This document shows, piece after piece, positions 27,001-42,000 of a stretch of 64,000 bases of DNA. This stretch comes from Onchocerca volvulus. Lineage: Eukaryota; Nematoda; Chromadorea; Rhabditida; Onchocercidae. The DNA lies in the NCBI GenBank assembly GCA_000499405.2, contig HG738138.1:12897208-12961207 (forward strand), given 5' to 3'. The notes under the pieces are model-generated. The model did no database searches. It worked only from the letters and a program-made list of their open reading frames with translations, and was not told the DNA's origin. Made by a program: the position numbers and the translations under genes. Numbering within the stretch: position 1 is the stretch's first letter; every line of letters begins with the position of its first letter.

Positions 27001-30000
27001 CTCCACTTGCAATTTCTAAATTATTTTTAACTGAAAAATTGACATCATCTAATTATTTTTCAAAGAAAATTTCTTAAAGGTAATGGATAAAAAAATTCAA
27101 TTAGGATATGAGTATATTTTATTATTTGTAATTCGGTGGGATAATTTCCTGCTTTTTTGCAAAGTTGTGTTTTTTAAACTTTAGTTTGTATGTTTTTGTT
27201 GAATATGATTTAAGTTGTGTTACACTAGTTTGTATTTAGAATTTTGTTTTGATGGGACAGTGGTTTTTAGACTTTGAAATTGATCCAATACGTGGATTGA
27301 TACATACCAAGAAAGCACTAATTGGCCTAGCTCGAGCGCATCCGTACGATTTTTCAGTTGTGGCAAGTGATCAAGGTTGGCTTGACAGTTGTTTAACTTC
27401 TTCACACTAATATTTTAAGTTGTGTATGAGAAAAGTTGCTAAGACTGACAAATTAAATATTTGGATATAGATCTCTTGTCCAATTTCAACCGTCATTGAT
27501 GAAGAAAATATAATCCAAACAAAGATGAAAAGGGAGATGCCTAGAAGGAGACACAGAGAAAGATGAAAACTTTATTCGTTAAATTCTGCAAGCTACCGCT
27601 AACTTATCCAAACATTTATACGTTTACCTCTTTGCGATAAATTTTCGAAAAAACTAACCACATTTTTTACCGCAAACGGAAATTATTTCATTCTTACTTA
27701 TTTTAAATTGTTTGTAAACATATCCAACTATTCATGGCTCTAAAAGAAAAAGATGAAAATTTATTTGAAATTAAATTCAATAATTCAGCATTAAATAGAT
27801 CCGGGAAATTATTAGATAGTATTTCCCTATATTGACATTCTTGAATTTAGGTTCACCATCGCTATCAGCTAGTACAGCTGTTAGTATTCATGTGCTGGAA
27901 TCCACGTCATTAAGTCGTGTTGGTGATGATAAGGGTATACATATTGTGTCACCATCCGTACATTTCACTTTACTACTTGACGAGGTTGAATTTTTAACTT
28001 CACTTCTAGCATCAATTAAAAGTATGGTATCTTGTTTCGGATGATAATCATATCGTAATATTTTTAGTGACATGAAGTTAAGAGCGTGATGAACTTATTA
28101 AAATCAACTACCTACTTCATTTTTCTGTTTAATTAGGAACCATATATAATTATTAGATGAAGATATCAATTACACTGTAATTTCATCTTATTTAATTATT
28201 TGAAATATTGGACCCTGATTGTAAGTATTCTTTGTCTTTTTTTTTTGTTTTTAGAATACTCCGGCTAACGATCGCGTTTATTCAGTTCAAGCTAAAATTG
28301 GTGGTTTTAATGAGCAATTTGGCCGGGAAATTAAGTATTCAATAACGGTTGGTTATTGATAGGTCAACTAAATTGATATTTATACTTCTTATCTCAAGCC
28401 TGCCAAATGAAGTGGGAGTTGCATATAATTTATAATTAATCTGATGTTTCGCCTAAATTTCGAAACAGAAACAAAATGAAAATTTTTTCGATTTTTATTT
28501 CATCTCTCATAACAGTACCAAAACTTTTCGAGGTGAACTGAAAAATACTGAACTATGTTAAATTTCGATTCTGATAGTACCAGAATCTAAACTTTTAACG
28601 CCTTAAATCAAAAAATATTCATCGATCTCAAATTAGTTGTGCTGCATGAATTTAGAAAGAGAAACAATTTGACTTCAGCCAGTGGATAATGCAATGGATG
28701 GCGGATGGTTTACAATCGATACGAATAGCGGCGATCTGTTCACATTACAAGAATTGGATTACGAACTTCAGTCTGCTATAACTGTTAGTTTATTTTTATT
28801 TGGACAAATTCCAATGCATAAAATTCATTAATAGGAAACTAAATTGTCAAAACAAGCTACTCATATGTAATTCCCCTCGATGTCTGTTGTAAACCATCCA
28901 CTGATAAAAATCTAAAACTGATAAAAACAACTTTTTTCATTAATATAGAAAGCAAAAATCAATCAGCTCATTTCATGAATTTTATTTTTTGGAAATACTT
29001 GAATTTTGCTTTTGCCCTTGCATATTCGATATTGTTCTTTCTTTTGTTTACCTAATTGCCGTTCATTTTTCATCTCAGTTCTCTACAACAAAATTTAATT
29101 TAATATAATTCTTAAATATTATATATTATGTGAATCAAGAAAGTATCCCATCCTAATAACCTTTGAAAATTCTTTCAAATGTACTCAGGACGATTTATGT
29201 ATTTGAATTCCAATTCAATATCAAAAAAAAAAAAGAAAATAAGTTGATAAACAATCATATCACTTAATAATAAGAAAAAACTGTCTGTTTAAACATATTC
29301 CAATCATATATTTCATGTTACCGATGCCTCATTGTGATTTATTTATGCATATAAGCATTATTCATCATCTATTGATTGATTACTAAATAATTTTTAGAGG
29401 TTTGTTTTAAAAATTTAATCTATTACTCACTTTTGAATAAAGACGCAAGTAATTTATGAATTTCAGTGATAAGTTTTACCGCCAGATAAAACCTGTATTA
29501 CTACAAGAAATTTTTTTCAGCGAAACATTATAAAGCTTTCGAAATATAAAAATTAACTGAAAACTTTCGAATCAAGCAATAATTTAATGGCCTAGTAACT
29601 ATTATGTTTACTATTACACTCTAATTCATTACTATTTTGAAGAAAAACTTTTTTTATCTCAAAGGAAAAGATTCAGTATTTTAATAACAGTGTTAAACAC
29701 AATTAAGTAAAAAATTTTCACATCAGTATCAAGAGATGATCTAATTTCCATATGTTGGTAAAAACATACATTCTTGATAGTATCATTTTGTATGCTGTCC
29801 TGTTTTCCAACACGTCAACATAACAAGTGTTGTCGTTTACTTAATTACGTTTTTTTGATATTGTTTATATATAAATCATTTTCTGATGTAGCCAAATATA
29901 TATTCCATTGTAAACATTATTGTCATTTAATTCTAAGGCTTATATGCCTTTTGTTGGCGTTGAGGAATTTTTTTTTTCGTAAAGAGTAAAGCTGAAGAAA

Positions 30001-33000
30001 AAATTGAGATTTTACGGGAGAATGGATGATTATGCGGACCCGGAAATATTTGTTAAGGAGATTATTGAAAATTCGAAAGAGTTTGATGTTTGAAATTGTC
30101 TAGATGTTTCGGAATGACCAAAATCAAGAAGTGTAAAAAACAGGGCTGTGGGGAAGAGTGGGTATGAAAAAATTTGGCATTGAACTTTAATGTTATTGTC
30201 ACACTCATTACATTCTTTTTTAGTACAACTTCTTAAATTTATTAAATCTTTACTTTAACGAGCTATAAATTTATTCATATATATATATATATATATATAT
30301 GAATAAATTTATAGTATATATATATATATATCAATACAGATACCACTTACTTCAGTTGTCTTTTAAGCATCAATTCAAATTTTAATATTTTGCTTTTTTT
30401 TCTTTTTTTTACCATGCAATAATTCATCAATTTTTGATCAAATTTCCAATTTATTTTTTTTTTTTGCGTTATCATTAAGTGAGTATAAAAAAAATGCATT
30501 TCGTGCTGAAATTAAGTGATATAAAATTCGAAATTTCAAGCATGACATTGGTCACTGCATGATGTCGTTATCCAGTACTGATCTCATTTCAGTTCTTTTT
30601 TTTTCCCTTCTTGAAAATAGGAAAGAAGAGTTGATAAAGTCGATCAGGCATTCCGTACAATATAATTTGATGAAATATGACATCGAACAAAATTTGAAAA
30701 GGGGCTCTATTTTTTTTTTTTTTTTGTGAAGTGTGAATCATTGTAAGAAACTGAAAATTTCTGATTACTTACACTGGTGGCAGATGGCCGTATAATTAAA
30801 TCGTTTAATGGCTTCGCTTCAACTACATCAAATCTTCAATGCACTCAAAAATTTTATGCTTCACGATAAAATTTCATTTTTTAAATTATACAAAATTTTT
30901 TCATGAATTTTACATTGGCAACAGTGTTGAGAAATGTTAGAATGAGCATATATGTACTTTTGTACATATGTGTTGTTTCCTGAGTAAACTAAATCTCGAG
31001 AATAAGTTCATTTCCGTACTGGCATTCCCTTGATATTATTAATTTTGGAAGTTAAATAAGCAGACTGTCTAATCAATACGTAATGACTAATGCCAAAATT
31101 TCAGATTCAAAGTTCGCTTAGAAGTGGAGTATGGAGTAACTCATGCTTTTTATGTATGAGAAAGAAGTAAATATAAATCTCAAAGCCGACGTTTTTCTTT
31201 CTCTCCAGCTGATATATTATTGTTACCTTTAATGTCGTCAATTTTTTTTCTTTTTCTTTTTTTTTTAAACAACTAGATGACATTTGTACTACTCATTTTC
31301 TTATCACCATCGAAGCACATTACCAAATTTTACGGCCCAAGTAATGTTTTTATTTTTTGCTTTCAGTTCTCCAAATTGTTTGTTAAAGTAAACTTGAAAT
31401 TTACTTAAAATTTGACGGTTTGTGAAATTCTGGAAAATCCATTTGATCTCACAAATCGAGGCACTTTTGTAAAATAAGGAGAAAAGATAATGGTGACTTG
31501 ACAAGTTCAATCCAAGAAAAGCTTTGATGATATAATTATCGTAAAACCTGGAATCATGTGTTTAGTGAAACTAAGGAAAAAAGGAAGAAAGCTTGTCAGA
31601 AGTGGATATTAAAAAGATTTGATCAGAGGTTAACCCAATCACTTCTCTAAAACATATGATCATTGTAATCGTTACATTGACTTAGATAAAATGACGCAAA
31701 CTGATGAATTCTCCTATTTTGGTTTTTTAATAATCAAAATATATGTATGAAATAGTTTTGTAGTAAGTTTATTTAAAGCAAAGTGGATTTGAAAATGGTT
31801 TTCTCATCTGTCAAAATTTTCCGGCGGACGTCTGCTCTTTTTTTTTTTTTTTTTTTTTAATAACATTGGGTAGTTGGATGAAGAATTTAAATTTAATAGG
31901 AGCATTACTGCACATCAAAGAATGCTGCTTTAAACTTTTGAAATTTTGTGCTTTTTTTTTTCTTAATCTTGAAATTTAATAAATTCCGGCAATTTCACCT
32001 TTCTCGCGATTTTAGTATATTAGTAAAAGCTTCGTTTTCGAGCTTTATGATTTTGATGGAAATTCATGCCTCATACTGTAGGATAGGGTATCATTTCTGG
32101 ACTCTTCATATATTAACAGTTCCAAAATTGGTGACTGGAAATGATTAACCATTATTCTTTTTCAGTTTCCTTGTAAATTCTCATACCATTTAAATCTGTG
32201 ATGGCAGTCAATCATGATGACGGTAATGTTAACCATATTTTCTGCTAATGATGTTCTAAGTTGCACAAAAAAATGCATTTTTAAGGAGTTTTAAGTAAAA
32301 TATAAGGTATAAGTATGCTGAAAGTGTGGAAATTTTTTCTTTATTATGTGTAATATCTCATCATTTTATAATAGGAAAGATCTATTTATCAAAATATATT
32401 CATTTTTTATCACTTTTAGTCCAAAAATTTGTGCTGAAATCTAACTATAATTGTTTACTTTTCCACGCATTTTTTAGAAGCAAACATTTTCCGTCATTAT
32501 AACAGAAGCTAAGCGACCGGTACTTTCTTTTTCTTTTTTTATTTTTGGAAATGAAAATTCGGATAAGGATAACAGCCGTTGGTATAATCAATTTAAATTG
32601 TCGTAATAAAATTATCATACGTCATTTCTTACAAATCTCCTTCTCCATTTGAGCCACGTACGTCACTTTTTATACGCTACATTATCCTGATAGAATATGG
32701 GAAATGGCTAACTGATGAAGGAATTCTAGCACTGCAATCTGTTTGAGAGCCATCCCGAACGTAACAATGAGAGAACAGTACGTGATCTATATTCAACGGA
32801 TAGTCGTCTTAACACGGAAAAGCAACATAGATTGTTGACGGAAAAGAAATTTCTTTTTATTCTTAAAAAATGAAGCTTTATTAGGAAATTTCCCACTATT
32901 TCTTTCTTTCCCTTTTTTCGAGGAAAAAAAGGAAATCAAAAGACTGCATGAGTCATCATCTTCGGAAGAATACTTCTCGCAATCTTCTTCGTAGTGTGTA

Positions 33001-36000
33001 GTCTTTTATTTCAAATTTCTTGTATATTTGCATGGAGAATATCCAGAACTATTAAAGCGGCTGAAGAAAAAAAGAAGGATTTTATATTGTTGTTATTGTG
33101 ACTCCCAAAAGTGCACCCGTTTTTTGATTTTATTGAAAGATTTCCAAATATAAAATAGAAATTATCACATTTGAGTATTCTTAGCTCTGATTCTGTCTTC
33201 ATCTCTTCAGCATAATTTTTTCCTACATGGAGAGTAGAAATACTCTTTTCGTTATAGTTTGAAAATAATCGAAATTTCAAACTATCTTTTCCTCCTTCTC
33301 CTTTAATTCTTTGCTGGATACAAATGACTACGAGATATCATATATTTGGAGCTGTTATTTATGGATCATATAAAGGATGAATTGAGAAGAAATAGTAAAA
33401 GAGTATTTAGATATAATTTAATCAATAATTTGTTTCACCTTGAATCTTGTAACTTTCGTTACCATAAATGTATTTCATAGGTAAAATTCATTCGAAAATT
33501 ATTTTGTTTACAGTTTCCTTTTTTCTTTTTTTTCGAGTTATGACGAACGAAAAGATGTCTTTTTATATGCAAAATATTTGGAATTTTGAAGAACACAGTT
33601 CCTTCTCTTTTTCCAAAGTATATTCAATTTTGAAAAAAGCCTTCAATTTTGTCATCCAAGCTCCCCTTTCCTATCCCCTCGCTCCTTCATGTTCCTGCTG
33701 TCATCAAAAATGAACAAGAAATAACAGTACATTACCTCCTAATTTTAAAAAAAAAAAAGATTAAATTACTTTTAGTTTCTAAACTCCAGTTTCAAATAGC
33801 GATTGAATTTCTGCTGACACAGAGTTACTGAGAAACTTTCCAGTGAGAACATTTCAACTTTCCTGCATACCTGTTCTTCCCTTTCTTCTATTTTCTCAAA
33901 TATTAATTCAGAAAGAGCTTTTCTCGAGCACTCACCTTTTTCCTACGCTGTGATTAATCTAAAACTGTAACATTACTCATTTTTTCGGCTCGTTAATCTT
34001 TTTATTTCATAGCAAATAGCTTTAAGTTTAAATTCATTGAATTTCAATACATTTTTAGTATTTCACCATATTTTAGCTTTCCATTTCTTTCTTTGTGTTA
34101 GTTTCTTTTCTTTTTATTGATTAAGGAATTTGTCAAATACTAAAAAGCTTTTGAAATGTCACTGTCATTCTTTGCTGCATTTCATTTAGGAGAAGAGGGA
34201 TGAAAGAAAAGTATCCGCGAAAATTATGAGTAGAATTACCGTATTTTAAAAGAATGTCTCAATTCCTTCTTAAAATGGTCATCAGTCTTGAATGCTATGC
34301 TTGCGATACTTAGATAATTAATTGGTTTGCTAATAAAAAGATAATTAGGTAGTTTCTAATATGTGAAATGTTTATATGACAAGTTCTGGGTATGATGCAA
34401 AGCAAGTATTAATATATTCATGCGGAAGTATGTTTAAGTGATGTAACACACTACTGACAGATCTTTTTACTTTTAACTTTCCTTGCTGTCATATTAAATG
34501 AGCCATCGATCGATGATATGTCCGGTTGAGTTGACCTTAAATAAAAGGGCAAATGAAAGTGGAAAAGAACTGCGATGAGATGAAAAAGAGCCATAAATGG
34601 TATTGTAGACGAGACGCAATGACATGCCAGTTTCTTTTGCTTCTTTTCAGTCTTCAGTTTAGATTTTCATTGTCATATTTATTTGAAAGCCAATATCGAT
34701 TATTGATCGTTTCACTTCGAATGTGTTGCTAAGTGCATTAATTATTTGACATATGTTTCGTGCAATTTATTTACTTTTTTTTTTTTGTATTTAATAGAGA
34801 AGACAGAAATGACAAGAGAAAGAGAAATATACTACGTTCACGGGATATTTGGAAAATACTGGGACTGAGCCAAGCAGGAGACAGGAAAGGAAGCAATCGA
34901 TTAGTTAAAAGGAAGAATTAAAATTGCATTTATTCATTCATTCCGTTTTTTAGTCTGAAATTTCCAATAAATGCCAGGAATAACGCGAATATTTTTTAGG
35001 CCTATCCTTTCGAAAAGCATCTGTTTGCGCTTAGAAAATTTCAGTCTTTGAGGATTATTTTTCATGATTAAGTTGATTCAAATGATATCATCATATTTTT
35101 TATCCCTAGCAATTTGTTAAACATCAATCTGATGAAAGATTAAATTGAAAATATGCGAAATTATGGGGTAAACGTCATGGACGTAGTATTCAGCGCCGTC
35201 GTCATCCTCAGATTAGAAGAGGACGGTTATTTTTATGACATAACATTTGAAGGATTAATCATAGTTTGCCAAAAGTTAATCGTTGCTTAATTGTATGATT
35301 GGGATCGGAGAAAGAACTATCCTCATGCAGTTCATCAATTTTATTGTTGGAAACTGTCATTCTGAGTAATTTGATATTTTTGCAGTTGATTGACAGTATT
35401 TCTCTCGAAATGTAAACCTTCGGTATGCAACCATTCGATACTTTTTTTATGTTTGCAAACTTTTTAAAATGATCACCAGTCGATTTCGCACAAAATAAAC
35501 ACAATGTGTCGTAGTATCAGATTTGTTCAGCGATTTTCTTGTTTTGTCCTTCGCTTCTTTCCCTTGTCAATCTGAGATAATCTGAACAAACTAATTTCAG
35601 AAATGTATTTTCCTTGACAAGTTTTACTTTTATTTCATACTGAATTATAGCTTTTTGAAGTTCCATCGATATTTTTTTTTGCATTTTTAGAAGAAATGTG
35701 GGACAAAATTCAATCACATTTTCACAAATCAGCTTTGCAGTGTTCAATTTTGAGCTATTCTGACTTTAGCCGCCTACTGAAGTTTAAAGAAGAAATTTAG
35801 ATTTACACTCTGTGAATTTATGCAGTATATGTTTACTATAAAAGAGAGAAGACAAATAAATGGTGCCGTAATTTTTGATTAAAAAAACACTCTTGAAAAA
35901 GACATTTTCCCATACCGATTAAAGATCGTTATTGAAAAAAAGAACTACTTTTATTATTATAGAATGACAAGAGTTGAATGATAACCGTTAAAGAAATTTA

Positions 36001-39000
36001 CTTTTGGTGGTGACATTTTTTTACTAACTTCTTTCATGCAACTGTTATTTTTCCGTGTTCGCAAGGGTCACATATTCGTATGGGGAAGGGAGAAATTAAG
36101 CTGAAATATCACTTCATTCCGTTGACGCTATTCTTATTCTATTAAGTTAGAAATCTGCTTGGTACATATTTATTAGTCGTGAATAAAAATTTTATCCCAA
36201 TTTCTTTTTTTTTTAATTTCATATTTTACAATTTACCAGTTTGATTAAATTATGGCCAGTTTTGCAACTAATTTGATAAAGCAGTTGCATTTTTAAAAGA
36301 ATTCTTTTAAAACCCTTAAAGTTCTTATTTGTATGGCGCAAATGAATGATATGGTAGAAAAGATGAAAAGATATCAGTTCTTTTCCACTTTACGAATTGT
36401 ACATTATAAAAACAAAGCAAACTAAAAGATGCAGAGCTAGTTAGTAAGTTAGTAATAGTTAGTAAGCTTTTTTCTTTTTTAAGCTTACTTTTTCCAATTT
36501 TCTTTTCTCCTTTTTTTTTCCTGATTTTTGGCTATCCAATTTAAAGTATGTTCATACTATAGCCGTTAATTAAGCAGAGCTGCGATCCATCTTTCCAATT
36601 ATTTCGATCTGATCTGATTATCCTTTGAAAACTCCGAACCTGACCAACTTCTTCGTTAGAGTCCGTTAAATTTCAGTATTAGAAAGATCTGATACTCATC
36701 TTCAACACTCTTCATCTCGAGAAATTCGGCCTTCTGTGCTCTTACAGACTTTTAAGCCTGATAGATTTGGTGTCTGAGGTGGTCAAAGATTAGAACCTGA
36801 AACGAATTCACCATAATGCAGTTTGTTGCTGTATTTTTTAGTTTGAAATTTATTCCGATTAAACTCACTGAAAATCAAACTCATGCATGCTGAAAATTAT
36901 AAATATAATTGATTAGTTCTTTTAGTTCCTTTTCTCTAAAAAGCTTTAAATATCCATTTTTATTCTGGATTTCACATATGATTCAAATGTGAGCAGGAAG
37001 GATTTTTTTTTCTGAAATTGAAGAAGCTCAGGAGGTGCATAAAAATGTTAGTTCAGGGTAAATAGGATTTAGGAAAAATTGATATTAATTGCAAATTTGA
37101 TTGCTTTTTAGAGATTCTGATTAGATTTGGCAATCAGCCGACGTTGCTTGTTCGCAAATGACATTCTCCTGCAACTGCATACGTCTGGTAAACAGAGGAT
37201 GCAACGTTAAGATGTATTCGAGTATCGTAAAATAATTATCAATATGCAGAAAACCAGTTGCCTAGTTTCTCTTAAAATAAATTAATTAAAAAAAAATCAA
37301 GCACGAAAGAAATGTGTAGAAGAATTATTATTGTTCAGTCTGATGCACAAAATTTTTTTTTTTTTTTTTTTGAAAAAGGATTAATGGCACTAAAGGGAAA
37401 ACGTAATAATTAATATCATGCAAAGAAGACCTAGGCGGAAAATATAGTCGTTTCTGTAATCAATCAAAAATTTAAAATTTAATTTATATTTCAACAGAAA
37501 AAAAAAAAGAACGAAGCGGTAATTTTTGACCTTTGCTTTCTTTATTTTTTAAACAGTCTTTGTAAAGATTTTCTTAAACTATCAATAAAAATATGTAATT
37601 CATATTAGCATTGTTTTATTACACATCGAACCGATTTTTCACTTTTTTAATTTCCGTTTCAATTTCAAATTTACTAATAATTCCGTCTTTGTTGAAAACG
37701 AAAAATGAATTATCGAATTAATTTTTCTTTTTTTTTTTCTTCTTTTTTGTCAAAAATTGTGTTAAAACGGAAAACATATGGATCATTGAATTCCTCCATT
37801 AAAATTCAATATTAAACATTCCATACGTACGATTTATAAAAAAAATAACAGTTATTATTATAAAATGTTAAGTCGCGATCATTTTTCTCCGACTATGTAT
37901 ATATGAATTATGTGTATTGATATCATAAATTCTGAATTCCCGGACCTATTTTGAATTGAATTTAATGAATATTTAATGGAAGTTAAGAAAGAAATCTGCT
38001 AGAGGCATTTATTTCCATTGGAAGTCTGCTTATGCGGTAATGAAAGATCGGCATTAATTATAAATTGCAATGAGAAACTGAACCTGGATATGCTTCAGCT
38101 CAAAAATTATAGGTTATATGAAGGATGGACGTTATTCTTATCTCATCACAAAAATATTATCTATAAATAAGGATAAGAAAGAAAAGAGGACGGATGAATA
38201 TGGAAGGAAATTGCGAGAATGAGGGAAAAAGAATTTCTTAACAGATGTCATCTCTTATTGTGAAATGAAATGGTAAACAGTTCATTGCAATAGCATTTGT
38301 ATAAATGTTCCTGTTTACTTTTTCCACTCCTCCCTGACCTTTCGCTTCGTAATCGAGAAACGTTTTTCTTTTAAGATATTTTAATTTTGTTTACTTATAT
38401 TTTCGTTATTTTTCACAACGAGCTATTTGGAATTTTTGAAGATCATAATATTTAGCGACACAGCTCAGCAGGAAAATTTCATAATGTCTCATAAATATGA
38501 ATCGAAATTTGAAGGATTTATTTCGTACACTCCAATAAATTAAGCTTCATTTGTAGAAGTACGTTATAAATTTCGTGTTTTTCTCTATCAAAAATCCATC
38601 ATTATCTTCGAAATGCAAAGTGTAATTAAAAGTTCATCCGAAATACGATCAATTGATTTGTGCAGAACGATCCTAAGTAGCTTTTGAGCCAATTACTATA
38701 TTAGTGGTATTACAAATAGCGCGTGAATTTCAATACTGTAGACAAGATATGCATGATGTTTCAACATAAACTTCCTATTTCATGTATAAATCTCTAAGCT
38801 TTATCACAGTTATACTGCTATAATTTGTTGACTCTTCTTTAATTTTGAATTTAATAAGTCTCTAAATTAATTTTAAGTTTATTTTAATGTTTAATTTGTG
38901 TATTCGAATTGAATACATATGTCATATCATATGATCATAATAATTCATAATGATAATGAAGAATATGTGAGCTTCTAAGATTGAAAATAGTGTGGTTCCC

Positions 39001-42000
39001 AGTTTTTGAAGGTTCGGAAGATTTGTATGACACCGCCCTAATGGATTATTCGGTGATTCATGCACACCTGTTGCAAGATGATGAATGCTAAGATTCACAT
39101 AATGGTTTGAGAGGAAGGACAATCACATTTCTTTCAAATATATTGTATTAAAAATTTTACAGAAGGAAAAAAAAAGAGAAGATGGAGGAAGGAGGGAACA
39201 ACAATTTGTCCTTTAACAAAGGGACGACCGACCCATGAAATCTACGTCTTCCTCATCTTCCCCTTGGATTTTTTTTTCCCGAAGCTTGAGCGATTATTAA
39301 CGAACGTATATTTTATGCATACTGTTGTCCCTTCGCTGTCCCTCTCACCTTCTTTCATTGATAATTTCTTTTATCCGGTCATTCTATCTTCCCTTCACTT
39401 TCTCTATCAGTAGCAATAATCCAAACTACTATCAGCACTTCAGGGATATTGCTAAATACCAGATTTTCCGAATTTTTGTCTTCTCAATACTAATTACAGT
39501 TTTTGTTACTTTTTCACTCTGATTCTTGGTCACTTTTTTTTACAGCATCATATTTACATATTTTTCTAAGCTTAGAAGCTTTCTCATCTTTTTATCATTA
39601 ACTACTGCGGAATTTCGAACAGAGATAGAGGTTCACGGTTAGAATCAATTATAAATAGGATATGTCTATTAATGAACGTTTTATTGATAATAACATGGTA
39701 ATTCAAGATTAATTATAAATATAAAGTTAGACGAACTTTGACAAATCTTTCTTCAATCTGTTAGTAGATTTTTTAGCAATACAATTTGTAAATTTTTCGA
39801 AACTCAAGCATTTCCTTAGCGATCCATAAATCCGACATTAAAAAAAATTCTTTTCAATTTTCATTAATCATTCCCGTGTATCACCGCTACTGTTATTACT
39901 AATAATATTAATTGAATAATGTGGTGACATTCATTTCATTGGGCAATTTCTATGAATTTCCGTGCATCACATCGTGTATGTATATTTTTATGAGCAATCA
40001 AATTCTGCATTTGTGAGCTCTTTTGCAAATATTTTGATATCCGAAATCAGGACGCGTCAGAATCTTACGAGAAAAGCTTATTTAAAGCTGGTTTACGGCC
40101 ACTGAACAAACTTTTATCATCTGGTCATCGCGAAATTCAGGATTTTCAGAAGGAAATTTGCCTGAAGCTTTTGAATGGTAGTGGTGCCATCGGCGGTAGC
40201 ATAAAGCTGAACAAATTATCTTGTATCCTGTTAAAAGATGAATACTGTTGAAAAGTTGGACAAGATTTTACGACGTCTGAGTAGCAAGAGTCGCCGTTCT
40301 ACTACGAAACGCGCGAATTGTCATCCAGAAGTTTCCAGTTCGGGTAGTGATGAAGACGATTTAGCAGAAGAACAAATAGATAGCACAAAAAATGACCGTA
40401 AAGGTGGCGGTAACCGCCGAGCACATTTAAAGCCGATGATGCCAACCATTGAAAGCACCGAAACGACGACAGCAACAGTAACAAGGCAATCCTCAGTAAG
40501 TGAGAAATATTTTGGAATTTCAGGCTTCAGCAGTCAGTATTGTCATGTTTATTCAGCTGCAACAATATGTCATCATTTACAGGAATTGGAAAGAGCATAT
40601 AATCTGCAACAACAACATCAGCAATACGACCAACAGAAGTCAGGAGAGGATGAGCTTTCGAAGACTGCGGAGATTCCTGATGGCCGAATGTTAAGTGATA
40701 ACAATTGTGAGACTTTCAAAGCACTACTGTTGCCTTCCAGGTTACCAGGTAGTCGAATGCTCGCGGATAATTTGATGACCCAGGCTAGCGTAGACACCGC
40801 TGTTCATGATAAATCATGTGAATCCGAAGATGCGGATTACGTGTCCGATTATTCTACCTGTGGAGTACAACGGAATGCAACACGGAAGTCTATTTACGAA
40901 TTGGATATGTCTATGGATGAATCGTTGCCGGAATCATGCGGACGTGAAAGTGGCTATTTGTCAGGAATTGATGTACGCTACAGCAAATCAGCTGCTGCAT
41001 CACCGGCCTTATCACCGCTTGGGGTAACTTTTTTTCGGGCTCAACCATTGTTCCAGCGTACATTAGAAACGATCAAGCCGCAATCTTTTGATAGTGAAGA
41101 ATTGCAAAAGAACGAAAAGAATAATCTGAAAGCCATTGCTGTTCCACGCCAAGTTGGCGCTGTAAGTAATCTCAAACTTCAGAGTGAGGAAGCCAAGATA
41201 CCGGATTATGAAAGTACTGAAAAGCTACTCCGGGATAGCATTGCGGAAACAAAGTACATAACAACTATTTTTGAATTTTCATCGGGTGGTATCGTTGGTC
41301 TAATTGATGATGTCCTGAACGAATTTAGTTTGTGGTTCCATGAAGATATTGGCCTCTTGGGAATTGCATGCGAAATACAATGGTCCGTACCGGAGAAACA
41401 TCGTCATTTTGCCTCCGAAAAAAGGTACTTTGTTTTTCTCTTGTTAACCTAATATTGAAGGTTAGGCGTGTATCACTTAACGGAACAATGCAAAGGAATT
41501 ATGGAATTGATTATAAGCTTCGAATATGAAAAAGGAATAAATTACAGAATGTGAATTTTGCATTATATGAAATAACGTTGGTTACTCAATTATATCAGTA
41601 TTTGATTTGCTGGTTCAGTTCAGCATAGCTTTGCACTTATCTGGGCAGAATTTACGATTAGAAGATATCTCTTTTATGACTACTAGATTAAGATCATTAA
41701 GTGGTATGAGTAATTTAAATTTTGGTCATTTTCTAGAATATGAGTTAAACAGCCATTTGAAAAATATATATAGATGCCGTGATGAAACTCACTAAAAATA
41801 CTAGCAGTCATTTGAATAATTAAATAACTTCGTCATTTAACTTTCCTTTCCGATTTCCATGAATTCATTAATCAAGTTGGATTAATATCTAGAATGAAGG
41901 AAGCTCTTCATCATTCACTTCGGCAAAACAATCGCCGTGTATTAAATATGAAAAGTAAAACTGGCAACTATCATTTACCGTTAACGATGACATCAGCTGT

